Assembly: GCA_002633025.1 (NCBI GenBank)
Contig: NMRB01000058.1
Location: forward strand, 1-64,000
Length of the DNA stretch: 64,000 bases
Reading direction: 5' to 3'
Source: Notospermus geniculatus
Lineage: Eukaryota > Nemertea > Pilidiophora > Heteronemertea > Lineidae
This document shows positions 19,801-31,400 of this stretch, in pieces (within the stretch, counting starts at the first letter, position 1; each line of letters opens with the position of its first letter). The notes beneath the pieces were generated by a model. It was not told the origin of the DNA. It saw only the letters and a list, made by a program, of their open reading frames with translations, and searched no databases. Made by a program: the position numbers and the translations under genes.

Positions 19801-20512
19801 TCTAGCATTGTCTAAAATGGTTAGGGAAGTGGTGAAAAGCGTCAGTTGCTGCTTTTTACCTCTCAAAATGCAAAAATCTGTCAAACACTTGATTTCAATG
19901 CAGTTTTTTTTGGCTAGTGGCGGCGCCTTGTGGGCACTATGTTAGTTAGGATACCTACGTGCGGTTTTTCGTATTTGCATGCGCAAATGCATTTTCTTAA
20001 CCAACACAGCTTGATGGGATGATTTCTGGCGATCAGCAGGTGCACAAATCGGCAGATCTATAGCTGATCGGCAGTTCAGCTGGTGACAGCTAGATCGGCC
20101 CTATTTCCCCAGCTGCTATATACTGTGTAGGCCTAGGCCTATTATGTGTAAACTACTAAACAAGTGCACTCTAGGCCTACTGTATGGGCATACTGTGTAG
20201 CGCATAGCCATGCGGCCCATATAGCCTGTCCTAGTCAGTGACGTGTTGTGTAGCCTAGCCGAAACCGCCTAGCCTACCCTAGCCTAGGCCTAGGCTACGT
20301 ACGACGACGACGTGCCGTGGTCTAGGCCTAGTTCGGACCAGAAATAAGGCATCTTGAAACCGAGCAGGAGTAAAATGGGCAACCAGACGATGGTACACAA
20401 GACAACTAGAACATACCTGCCGAAAAAGTTCACGAAGACCTTCTTCGGAAAGAAATTCTGGATGTAAAAGATCAATTTTTACGCCCGCATCGTGCTCCAT
20501 GGGCGCTGCCAT
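16811..20512 (-). CDS. C2orf49: Ashwin homolog (tRNA-splicing ligase complex subunit)
   Basis: Four exons on the minus strand: 20512-20417, 18194-17998, 17732-17135, 16891-16811 (stop TAA). Phases 0, 2 and 0 all join. The product is about 323 residues; human Ashwin has about 232. Diagnostic matches are DLLHPEFLSEEGLRELF (human LLHPELLSQEFLL), SKEDLVQLYYKTIIPLPQR (human DSLTDLYVQHAIPLPQR) and DRLKPPPEKTS (human DRLKPPPQASF). The middle is a low-complexity region with two echoes of DPLDKIVIKTF / NPLDRVVIKTF, and the C-terminus ends with a basic nuclear signal, VVKKRKIKIN. Ashwin is a nuclear member of the RTCB-DDX1-FAM98-RTRAF complex that joins tRNA exons and XBP1 mRNA. I chose the ATG at 20512 because the upstream in-frame codon is TTG; a second ATG five codons on is possible. 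Intron 1 holds duplicated blocks and a MITE. Confidence 0.85.
18241..19051. repeat. Ashwin intron block, haplotype-like copy 1 (with MITE)
   Basis: It begins GGGGCCTAGGCTTACGCCG and matches 19146 onward, except that it carries the 485-bp element at 18521. It ends at a single N (19052). Confidence 0.75.
18521..19005. mobile_element. 485-bp MITE, CAGCTGGGG termini, CTATA target duplication
   Basis: The TIRs are about 34 bp and begin CAGCTGGGGAAATAGGGCC. CTATA occurs at 18516-18520 and 19006-19010, while the related block lacking the element has one CTATA at 19417-19421. This proves insertion with a 5-bp duplication. No protein-coding capacity. A related inverted copy is at 58254-58739 and a truncated one at 19764-20115. 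CAG ends with 5-bp duplications recall the hAT5 group, but that is inference. Confidence 0.85.
19146..20240. repeat. Ashwin intron block, copies 2 and 3 fused
   Basis: 19146-19573 repeats 18241-18520 plus sequence beyond the element site, this time without the element. From 19764 a truncated element copy resumes and is followed by a third copy of the flank (20116-20240: GTGTAGGCCTAGGCCTATTA and onward). The order flank, empty site, flank, partial element, flank is best explained by reads from filled and empty haplotypes merged in one scaffold. Confidence 0.65.
19764..20115. mobile_element. Truncated copy of the CAGCTGGGG MITE
   Basis: It matches the right 350 bases of 18521-19005 essentially perfectly, including the terminal inverted repeat, but lacks the left end. 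Confidence 0.75.
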
Positions 20513-20651
20513 TTTGAAAGTCTTGCGCAACTAAACTGAAATCGTGTGGTCTGCATGCGCTTGAAAGTTACCTATCGTTGAGCGAGACTGCCGAGTTAAA
20601 AGACAGGTCTGTTTCAAACCCAGTGTAACATCTGTGAGTGTTTCTGTAGGT

Positions 20652-20761
20652 CAGTGTTCCCCAACAATAGACGCGCCCTAGAATGGTTATTGTTGGGTTA
20701 GTTGCCACTTAATCCGTCAGGAGGGAAACAATAAGAAAAGACAGAAATGCAGGGAACACTG
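20652..20761. mobile_element. 110-bp small TIR element
   Basis: CAGTGTTCCC at the left and GGGAACACTG at the right, with an internal stem CCCAACAATA / TATTGTTGGG. It lies between the Ashwin start and the giantin 3' end. No clear target duplication. Confidence 0.5.
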
Positions 20762-20773
20762 ATCGACGTTACA

Positions 20774-20864
20774 CAGGGGTTTCAAAGTGACTTTAATTTT
20801 AACCAAATGGAACAATGGTTAATGGTACCATTAGCTTAAAGTCACTTTATGAAACAGGCCCCTG
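20774..20864. mobile_element. 91-bp foldback, CAGGGG...CCCCTG ends
   Basis: The inner arms AAAGTGACTTTAA and TTAAAGTCACTTT are inverted copies, and the outer ends pair as CAGGGG / CCCCTG with TTTC / GAAA. It sits twelve bases from the preceding element. Confidence 0.5.
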
Positions 20865-21069
20865 GTCTCATCCTCGAGCCGCTCCGTTAATATGTATTAG
20901 CGGCGTGGCTCGAACACAAGTGACCAGCCTGCATGAGTTAACCCCATGTAGGCCTACGGGTTCATACAAAGATAAAATTGATGCATGCAGCCCTGGCATT
21001 AACTCTGAAAGAGCCTCAGAGAGGAAACAACTATTTTGAACTTCAATTGAAAAACAAAACAACGAAGTA

Positions 21070-21075
21070 TTTATT
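21070..21075 (-). terminator. Putative giantin polyadenylation signal
   Basis: AATAAA on the minus strand, about 1.4 kb beyond the giantin stop codon. The intervening 21076-22451 would be 3' UTR; I see no other coding exon there. Other AT-rich signals could be used instead. Confidence 0.35.
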
Positions 21076-22451
21076 AGGTTCTCTTTTTATCATCATTACC
21101 CGCTGGGGTAGTAACAATGCAAATACTCAAGTTGAGTCATTGCTCCCCAGCCTTTTATACAATTGATTCATTGACAATAAATAATGTTTTAGATACAAGC
21201 CATCTCCAAAGAAGACAATATTTCAACTCTGCAAGGAACACGATTTTTTTCCAACCATTGTCCATTCCAAAGAATGTAATATGTACACAATAATACACTC
21301 TATTCACAATCACAAAATGGCACATATTGTACACACCTTTCCTAAATGGACTGCCATTTATGTCCATTGTTGATAGCCTACCCATGCACGACCAAAAATC
21401 TGTACATTAAAAAAATAGCATTTATGTACAAATATGACTACTTCAACAATCACTTACCACCAGTAGGCCTATGTATCTGCTTTGCCATTTCCTTTGTTAT
21501 ACAAATATTCTTGCTTTCAAATGATATGTTAAAAAACAGAGTATCCAGTATCTACATTTTCTGGATGACACTCAACATTCATGGTGGAATCAACTCATGT
21601 AAACAAGCTCAAATGAGCACAAAGGTGTGATATCTAATTTTGAAAATGATTCCATTATACTCAAGGAAACACGAAAACAGTTTTTTGACTCCCACCTCGT
21701 GTCCTCAAATACATGTATACTGCATTGCAAATAATTTATCGCAAAAGTGATTGAATAACTATAACCTAACTATTGAAGCGCCCACATGACAAACACCATC
21801 CCAGAAACTTGGACACTGGTATAAACATAATCACAGTCACCATGGCAGGATAATTATATCAAGACTGGAAGCTATGTGAGGTTAGGTTTTGAAACCTTCA
21901 ACTTGGCAAACTGGAGAGAACCCCTTACAAGAATATTGCAGGTTTTTTTCTTTGCAATATCACTCTTGTCATCCTCGTAATCATGGTAATGGGTCCAACG
22001 AAGTAATGCAATGGCAGGGTTTTCATTGATCACTCCAAGCTAATACTGTACATTCAAGAAAAGCACCAAATATTCTATCAAATACAGAAGCGTTGCAACA
22101 ATAAATCATGCTTAAAATTGCAACGGCATAAAAAGACTTAACCACTTGTACTTGATCCTGACCAAAGAGAAATCACAATGGACCACTCTCCTTAAGTACA
22201 AACAAAAGACTACCTATAACATGTCAAAACTCAACCCAGTGGAATGATGTTTCTAAAACTTCACCAAATGCACGACAACCTACAGGGTGTGTCAGAAACA
22301 TTGCACATAAGTTGAATGTTGTAATAATTGTTAACACAGAGTAAGTTTACACAAGGAGTATACCGTACTTCTGACACACCCTCTGAAAGCACGAGCAGCA
22401 CAAGCGGAACACAACGGCATGGCATCTCTCGTTGTCACGACGACGCTACCA

Positions 22452-25400
22452 TCATGAGAAGAAGCACATCAGGACGAGGGCATGGATGGCAATCAAGTAA
22501 ACAGCGACAGCAGTTTTCAGGCTGGGACGGGCACGTAACAGGCGCTTTGTGGAGACCCTGCAAAAGAGAAGTATTATTGGGATAAAAGTGACTATATATT
22601 TTACAATAGCGATGGTGACATTAGAGACTTATGTGGAGTAAACAGGAATTCAAATTAGGATCAAGGACATTCATTTACCCTCGTTCTGAGAGCCATCTTC
22701 TCCACTTTTTGGCAATTGACGGTGTATCGCGTGCTGAAATGAACAATGAATGTGTAATTAGAAATGCACAGAAAGGCAGACACGAATAACGGATCGGCTA
22801 ACGACAAAGGAAGACAGCAGCTTGATATGATACGACATTGGTGGCATACATACTTAGCACTGGATGGGCAATCAACATTTCCTTTTCATCGTCATCTTCA
22901 ATGGGGATATGTAACTGGAATGACAAAGATTAAGTTAGGTTAACATTATCACACCCAACAGCTTGAGACGAAGTTCTAAATCAGGCAAATTCCTCACCTC
23001 TTTTAGAGATTCCTCTTGTTGTAGTCTGAACTCCACTGACTTCAATTCCTGCTCCAGTTCATTGCGAAGCTGTCTCTCAGTGACAAGACTCTCTTCAAGA
23101 TGATTATTGTTGGCGAACAGCTCCTGCTGAGACAGTGTCATCACCTCCAACCTGAAAGGTAAAGTTCAAAGGTCATTAGGAACAAGAGTCAGTCGCCAAC
23201 TGCATGAAATGAGGTGTAATTGCCATGGATTTGATACAAATAGACCAGTCATCTCACTTTTTTGTTAATTCCTGCAACTCATCTTGATTGCCTTCCTCTC
23301 CACCATCCTTACTCCTCATCTGTTTCGGAGGACGTGACGTCTGCTCAACAAGGATCTTGGGATCTATTTTTTCCATCTGAAACGAAACAGAGACATTGCT
23401 TATTAGCCAAGTCATCATACACCGGTTTGCCGAATGCTTCTGTCTTTACGTGTACGTCCAAGTTACTCTGGTAAAGAAACCACATCGCATTTGTGTTCAT
23501 TCTAGGTGCTCTAAGATAGACAAACTCACCACGATTTCCATTTGGTCCTTTGCAAGCTTGAGAGCTTCATTTTCAGTTTGCTGGCTCAAAATTAACTGAT
23601 CTTGTTTCCGCAGATTCCTCATGGTGTTGTTCAGTCTCATCACAATGTTGTTGCGCTCCTCCACAATCTGGGTGACCTGATCAGAGACACAAAATTTGAT
23701 AACTTATTACAACTAGACGAAGATTTGACTGACACATTTCACTGACAATCAAATTATTTGTACTTGAAAATTTCAAAAAATAAGACATATTTTACCTGCA
23801 TGGACAATTGCTGGTTCCGTATATCGTGCTCATGGACGTTCTGCACAGCTTCATACAATTCGTTCTCCAGTTGAATCTTCTCAGCCAGAGCTCGGCGTGC
23901 CTCAGACCGCAACCTCTCCAGCTCCTCCTCATAAGCCTTGCTGTCAACAGTTGTCCTACTCATCTCAACCTGTGACGCCAAATGCTGGTTTTCCGCTAAT
24001 AATTTATTGTTTTCACCCTTCAGCTTCTGCATCTCGATGTTGGAATTCTTTTGCTGGTTTAGCAAGTCTTCAAACTGGGTGTTCAGGAGTTCTAGCTGTG
24101 ATAATATGGTCTCTTTCTCCTGTACAGCGTGCTCCTTCTGCTCGCTGAGAACCTCCTTGTCTCGTTTGAGTTCCAAGATCCTGCTCGCCTTGTCTTGGAG
24201 CTGCTCTCCCATTGATGCATTCTCTGTCTTCACTGCGTTGTAATTGACTTCAAGACTGGACATCTGTTGCTGGATGTTTTCCTTCTCGATCAGAAGGCCT
24301 CCCTGCTGTTCCGCTTTCAAGCGATAATCCTCCAATGTCTCTCGCAACTCCTGCATTCGTTCGCTCATGGTTTGTTTCTCAACAACCAACGTATTGAACT
24401 CATCCTTCACAGATTTCAATTCCTGAGTTACGGTGTCATAGTTCGCGGCTGTTTTGTCATAATCCTGTAGCTGGGACTGCGCTTCACGGAGTTGTGTTTT
24501 GACCTGCTCTAACTCACGGGTCTGCTGCCCTAACTTCTCCTGAAGCACCTCGTAGTCATTCTGCACCTGTCTCAGATCCATCAATCGCTGGTGAAGATCC
24601 TCAATCTGTTTAACCATAGCACCATTCTCCTTCACCACAGTGCTGTATTGGTCATTCAAGGTCTCTAACTCCTTATCAATCTCGGCAAGCTGGTCAAAAC
24701 GAACTTGCAAATGACTCAACTGCTTCTTCAATGCAGAGTTCTCCGTTTGAACTTCAAATAATGTCGACTTCGTCTCATCCAAATCTTTCTCACATTCTTC
24801 TAATTCTTGGAGTTTCCAGTTCAAACCATCATTTTCTTCCTTCAGGAACGTCAATTGTTTCGTTGTCTGCTCAAGCTGTTTTTCTAATTCCTTCAATTTC
24901 ACCTGCAGCACCTTCTCCTCTTTCTTCATCTCATCCATCTCTTCTTCCATCGCATCAAACTCGCTGACCTTCCATTTTAACTTCTCCATTTCCTGCTTCT
25001 CAGTCTCTCGTTCTTGTCGTTCACCCTCAGACTCCAGCTTGCCTTGCTTCAACACAACATTCTCCTTCTGTAGCTTTGACAACTCATTGCGGACCATCTC
25101 CACCTCGTTGAACATACAGTCTTTCTCTTCCTCCAGTCGATACTCCAACTCCTCCATTTCCTCAGCTTTCCTCAAGTTTTCCTCCCTCAGATTAGAAATG
25201 TTCCGATTCTGTTCCTTCAATTGCATCGTAAGCCTATCCACAATCTCCTGAAACTGCCTATTATCTGATTCCACCATCTCATACTGCTCCTCTAAAGCTT
25301 GCTTCTTTGCTTCTGAAGCTGTCAAGTCACTCACAAGCTTCTTGACTTTGGTCTCAAGTTCGACAGTCTCGTTTCTCAAGTCTGAGTCAACATCCTGGTG

Positions 25401-28400
25401 CTTCCTCAGGGTCTCCAGTTCCTGTTTCATGTTTTCAAATTCAGGTGATTCGAACACAGCTCTAGCAGACGACTCTTCTGCAGTCTTCAACTGACTCTTC
25501 AGGTCCTCAGTCTTCTTTACCAACTCATCCCTGTCACTGGAGTTCTCTTCTGCAGCCTTCAGTTTCTCTGACAGCTCATGTACCTGGACTTGGTACCTGT
25601 CATTTCTGTCTTTGAATTGTTTTAATTTTGCTAACATCTTTTCAGTCTTGATCTCCAACATCTCAGCTTTACTACGGAACTTTTCATTATCCTCCATTAA
25701 CTTGAGATTCTGCGAGTGCAGAACTCGTGTGTCTTCGGGGTAACCACGGTCATGATGTACTCTTTCTGGACTAGAGGACTGACTAGAGGCAGGGCCATGA
25801 CTGGGACTTGATGAATCTAATGGTTGGGCAGCCTGCTGCCTCATGGCATGCTCTTTCTCAATGGCTGGTTCCACAACTGTAGCTTCCATGGTCTTCGCTT
25901 TACTTGGACTGAGTTTCAGGCGTTTGATTTTGGAATGCATTTCTTTATTGTCTTTAAGCACTTTATCAAAATCGTATCGAAGCTTCTGATATGCACCTTG
26001 AATACGATGTCTCTCCGCCTTCGCCTGTTCCAATGAGGCTTGTGTCCTTGACAACTCTAATGAAACTTGTTCCTTCTCTGATGTGACTGCCAACACCTTT
26101 GCAGAGAGACTGCCAAGTTCTAACAGTTCATCATTTCCCATGCCTTGTGAAATCCTAAGTTCAGTTTTAAGTTCTTTCACTTTTTCTTGGCTTTCTGAGA
26201 GTTCGTTGACGCACAAATTATGCTCAATTCTCAAGCTATTCAACTGTTCTGTGATGTTTTCCAGATCTTTCTCAACATCATTCTTCTCCATTCCTTCTGT
26301 TTCATCAGTCAGCATCCCTGAGGCCAACAGCTTCTCCAAATTCTCATGTTTCTGGACCAGTTCTGTCTTCTCCAGCTCAAGAGTTGTGATGCGTTGGTTC
26401 AGCTCTTCCTCCTTGAGACTTGCATCACTTTGGATCTTTTCAGCGTCTTCCTGCACATCTTCCAGTTCTTGTTCAAAATTGTCAACAGATGCCTTCAATT
26501 CATCTATCAACTTCTCTCTATCTACCAACTCAGCCTGCAGCTCCAGCAACTTTCTAGCATCACCAGACCTAGGCTGTTCGGGGGCATTACCAAGAGAGGA
26601 ATCGGCTACAGTCACCCCAGAGGGTTCAGAAACACACGAGGTATCAGAGGCAATAGATGAGTCTGCAAGAGATTCATACGACACCTCGGACTCGGGCACA
26701 ATGAGAGATTCTCCCTCACTCACTTCAGTAATCTTAGAAACATTGGCAGTTTCCAACTCACTGAATGAAAATTCAGCAACTTTTGCCAGTTTCTTCCTCA
26801 GTTCCTCACATTCTGATTCCGCCAGCTCAAATTTCTTGGTGATCTGTTCAACAGCAGTATCCTTTTCTTCAATCGTCACTCGTGCTACATCCAACTCTTC
26901 CCTCAGATCCTCAGTCATTCTGGTCTTGGCTGCAATCTGTTCCTTCAACTGCTCTTTCTCAGAGACTTCACTCTCATACTTCTCCTTCCACTCCTGCACC
27001 TCATTTTCCCTAGCCTCCAGTATCTGTGCACCATTCTCTAGGGCCCTGTCTCGTTCATCCAACTGCACTTCAAACTGATCTAACTGCTCCTGCAGACATT
27101 CTGAATGCTCTGAATACTTCTGGAGTTGTAGATTTACCTCTTGCACATATTCATCCTTCTTTTCCAGCTGTTGGTTCAGATCTTGGACGTACTCATCTTT
27201 CTCCGCGATGACCTTCTTCAGAAGCTCACACTGATCTTCAACATCTCTCAACTTGCTCTCCTGCTCCCCAGCCTTCTCTGTCAACGACTGAACATCAGCC
27301 TCCCTCTCTTGTAACAACTTCTGTAGCAGCTCGTTCTGTTTGCGATACCCCTCCGAGTCCTCCTCCAGAAGTAACAGCTTTTCAGACATAGAATGGATGA
27401 CCTCCTGGACCTGGTCATCCTTTTCCATCTTGGCATCTAACTGTGACTGTAATTCCTGTATGTGTTCTCTCAACTTCTTGACATCAGCATCAGCAAATTC
27501 TGCCTGTTCTTGGAACATCTGGAGATCTTTCTTCAGCTGCTGTATCGTCTCATCTTTCACAGATCTCTCCTGTTCAGCATCTTTCTGGTTGTCTATCACA
27601 CTGACCAACTGTTCTTTCAGAAGCTTGATCTGCTCATTGGCAGATGTTAACTCCAGGTCAAGATCTGCACAGAGTCGACTCTTTTCTTGAAGCTGATGCT
27701 GCAGGGTACTGCATTCTTCCTTCACCTTCTCAAGATTCGAAATCTTCTCGTCAGCCTTCCTACAATTTGCTTCAAATTCAGACCTCACTTCTTCAGAAGC
27801 ATCCAACTTCTCCTGAAGTGACTGGAAAGAGTCCTGAGATTCAGCTAATTCTGCTTGTGCGATTTCAAACTGCTTGGTCAATTCCCCAACTCTTTTAGTC
27901 AACTTGTCCACCTCTTCACCAGCTCCTGTAGATTCTGCCCCTCCCGCAGACTTCTTCTTCTCAGCTAACAACTGCTGCTTGAGCTTCTTGATCAAAGCCA
28001 CATACTTCAACTCAGTTATCTCTTTCTTCCCAATGTCATTCTCAAGGGCGTCTATCTGTTTCACTTTCTCCTCCAACTCAGACTCCAGTCTCTCCACATC
28101 CTCGCTACATGAATCTTTAGATTCGGCGGACGTCTGAACCACTTCAGTTGTCACTTGCTTCAACTGCATCAGTTCAGCCCTCATCGCAACTAAATCTTCC
28201 TCTTTCTCTTGCAACCTCTGTTTCAGTTCAGCAACAGGCACTTCACCCTCCGCAGTCTCAACAACTGACAACCTATGGATTTCATCCTGAAGGCCCTTGA
28301 TGGTCTCTTCTCTCTCTGCCAAGAGGCTCTGCATTTCCTTCATCTGAGATTCTGATTTCTCTATCTCCTGCTTTTTGTCAACATCCTGAGGCTGACTCTC

Positions 28401-31400
28401 CAACGCCAAAATCAACTGTTCTTTCAGCATCACCACCTGTTCATTCAAAGCCCCAACCTGAAGGACTGAATCTGTCAGAGCTTTATCCTTCGTTTTCACT
28501 TCCTCAGTTATGTGCTCAAGTTCTTTCTGCACTTTTGAAAGCTCTGCAGCAGAATTTTCAATGGCTGACTGGAGTTCTGCTTTCAGATCAGCTATCGTCT
28601 GCTCAAGCTGTTCCCTTTCAGCTCTCTCCACATCTGATCTAACAGTCCCGGACTCTAGATCACGAATCTTCTGCTTCATCTTCTTCAACAAGGCAATAAA
28701 CTTGGCTTTTTCTATTTCTTTCTTCTCTACACTCGTCTCTAATTCTTTAACCTGGTCCTCCAGCTCATGAACTCGGTTCTCACTTTCTTGTAACTGAGCC
28801 TGAAGCTGCTGTGTCTCATCCATGGAGGTCTGTAACTGGCCGTCCATCTCTTGCATGTTCTCTGCCAGTGATGCCAACTTTGTCTCCTTCTCCTTTTTCA
28901 CCAACTCAACAACCTCTTCAGCATTCTTGAACTTGATCTCCATCTCAGAAAACTTGGCCGTCAACTCATCAAAACTCTGATTAGATCCAAGGCTCGTAGC
29001 ACTGTCAGAAACCTGGACACTTTCAGGAACAATGGACATTTCAGACACTTCAACACTCTCAGGAACAATACTTTCTTCTTGTAGAGATTTGGCTTTCTTG
29101 AGTTCCACCAATTCTGAATTGGAATGTTCTAGATTTGCAGTGACCTCTTTCACCCTCTGTTCTTTCTCCATACACTTGCGTTTCAACACTTCAATGATCT
29201 TCTTCGCCTTGTCTAAGTTGGCCTCCAATTTCTCCTTCTCTTTTGTGGTATCCATCACCTGTGTATTCAACTGCTGGGCACTATCCATAAGTTCAGCAAT
29301 GCTTCCACCTCGAATCTGGAATGTGTTCATGATGTCTTCTAAGTTCGTATTCGACTGCTGAAGTCGAGCCTGTAAAGCGTAGATCTCATTAGCGTTGTCC
29401 TTGACTTGCTTTGACATTGCAAGAAGATTATCTTTCAGCATTGCTATCTGGGTGTCCTTATCAGAACAAAGTTCCCTGGCTTCTTCCAATGCCTTTTCAC
29501 AGGCCTTCAGCTCATCTTGTTTGGTCTCTAGAGCTAATGTGTAGGACTTGACATGAGCATCCATTTCATGCAGTATTGCACTGAGTTCCGCTATCTTCTG
29601 GTCTTTCACTTTGGAAGCTTCAGGATCAGAATCTTCCTTTGGTTCCGCACTCTGTCTTGACCTCTCCGAATCTGTCTGGGCTTCCCGAAGCTCAGCCCCT
29701 AACTCCTGAATATGACTATTCTTCTCCTCAATCAGAGCAGAAAGGCCGGCAATTTTATCATGTACCAAGGAATGCAAGTCAATACCTGCCACAGAAGATT
29801 CTTCTCCAACCTCTTCCCTAATCTTCTCTAAATCATTCATATAATGTTGAAGCTGCTCCACAAGCCTCTGGATCTGGACCCCATAGTGCTGTGCCTGGTT
29901 CTGCAGCTCCTGATTCGATGAAGATATCTCTTCCAACTCGTCATCACGGCTTGACATCAATTGGAGCAAGTCGTCTCGTTCCTTTGTAACACTCTCCAAC
30001 TGAGCGGTCAACTCTTTGACTCTTTCTCCAAGGTTAGTTGCCTGGAGTTTAAAAGCCTTTGCCTTTTGAGTCAGGAGAGCCAGCTTTCGGTCTTTATCTG
30101 TAGAATCCCCGGCTGCACCTTTGGCCGATTCCAACTGTTCTTGTAACTGTTCAACAGCCTCTTGCTTCAGCTGCAGTTCTTCACCAATCGTTTCAAGATT
30201 CTCAATCAAGGAGGCCAGTTTCATTTCCTTCTCTTCTAACGTCTGCTCAAGCTTGCTCAGCATGGTGGTCTTCTCCAACAGATCTCCCTGCAGCATCTGA
30301 ATCGTCTCATCCTTCTGTCTCACGGCTGTAAGGATATCCTTGTTACTCTGGCCTTGCAGTTGTAACTCTCCCTGAAGTTTATCCATGAAGGCTGCATTAA
30401 TGAAAGCCTCCTCGGATATCTTGGCAAAACTGCTGCTCAGTCTTTGCAACTCTTCATCCTTCTCTTCCATCTCTTCTACAAGGCCCGTCTCCCGATCTGA
30501 CGTCTCGGCTAACTCAGCTTTGGTGTCTTTCAAACTCCTCGCTAAATTCTGGATCTGGTTGTTCAGGAGTTCGATATTGTTCTTCAGCACCAGGATTTTC
30601 TCCGCACTAGCCATTCCTGAGTCTTCAGCGACAGTCAACTGCTGCTTGTAATACTCAACATTTGCATTGGCAAGCTCCAACTGGCCATTGACCTGCTTCA
30701 AATCCCCAACCACCTTGGTCAGCTCTTCATCCTTCATCCGCAAGGCATGCATCATCTCTGACATATATGACTCCTTCTCCTGGGACGTTTGAGAACCCTC
30801 TTCCTCTTTCACATTCAGTGCCGTGTACAACCTCTGATTTTCTTGAGCAGACATTTGAAGTTGACTCCTCAGATTCTCAGCAAGGACTCCAAGCTCTTCT
30901 AACCTGGCCTCGCGCTCCTTCAAGCATTTCACAGTAGCATCATTGCGGTCTTCAAGGTCATCAATCGTGTGGGATTGAGTCGCTAAATCACCCTGAGCTT
31001 CCTTCAAACTGGTCTCTGCCACATTCAGAGTACCTTGCACAGCTTCCAGCCGGGACTCAAGCTGACCAATTAGTCCTTCTAACTCAGTGATTCTGTTGTC
31101 CTTGTCTTTGCCAGCCTTCTCATTCTCTTCATGGCTAACCCTTACCTCGGCAAGCTGCTCTCGAAGACTTTTTAACTCTGACATCCGAATCTCCTTCTCC
31201 TCCATCAATGTTCGTTCCCTCTCCTCTGCTTTTGACAGTTGATTCTTACTCTCATCCAAAACCTGTTGCAAGCTCTGAATCTGCTCATCTAAAACTCCAA
31301 TATCATTCTTAAGCTGCACAATCTTCTCTTCCCTCGCCACACCAGATTCCTCTGCGACACTCAACTGTTGCTTATAGTACTCAACATTTGCCTGAGCCAA

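Noticed and set aside
26083-27078. 331-codon open frame on the plus strand inside giantin
   Set aside because: It is antisense to a certain coiled-coil exon. Lys/Glu/Gln-rich codons on one strand yield long Ser/Leu/Phe-rich open frames on the other; the same kind of frame recurs all along both copies.
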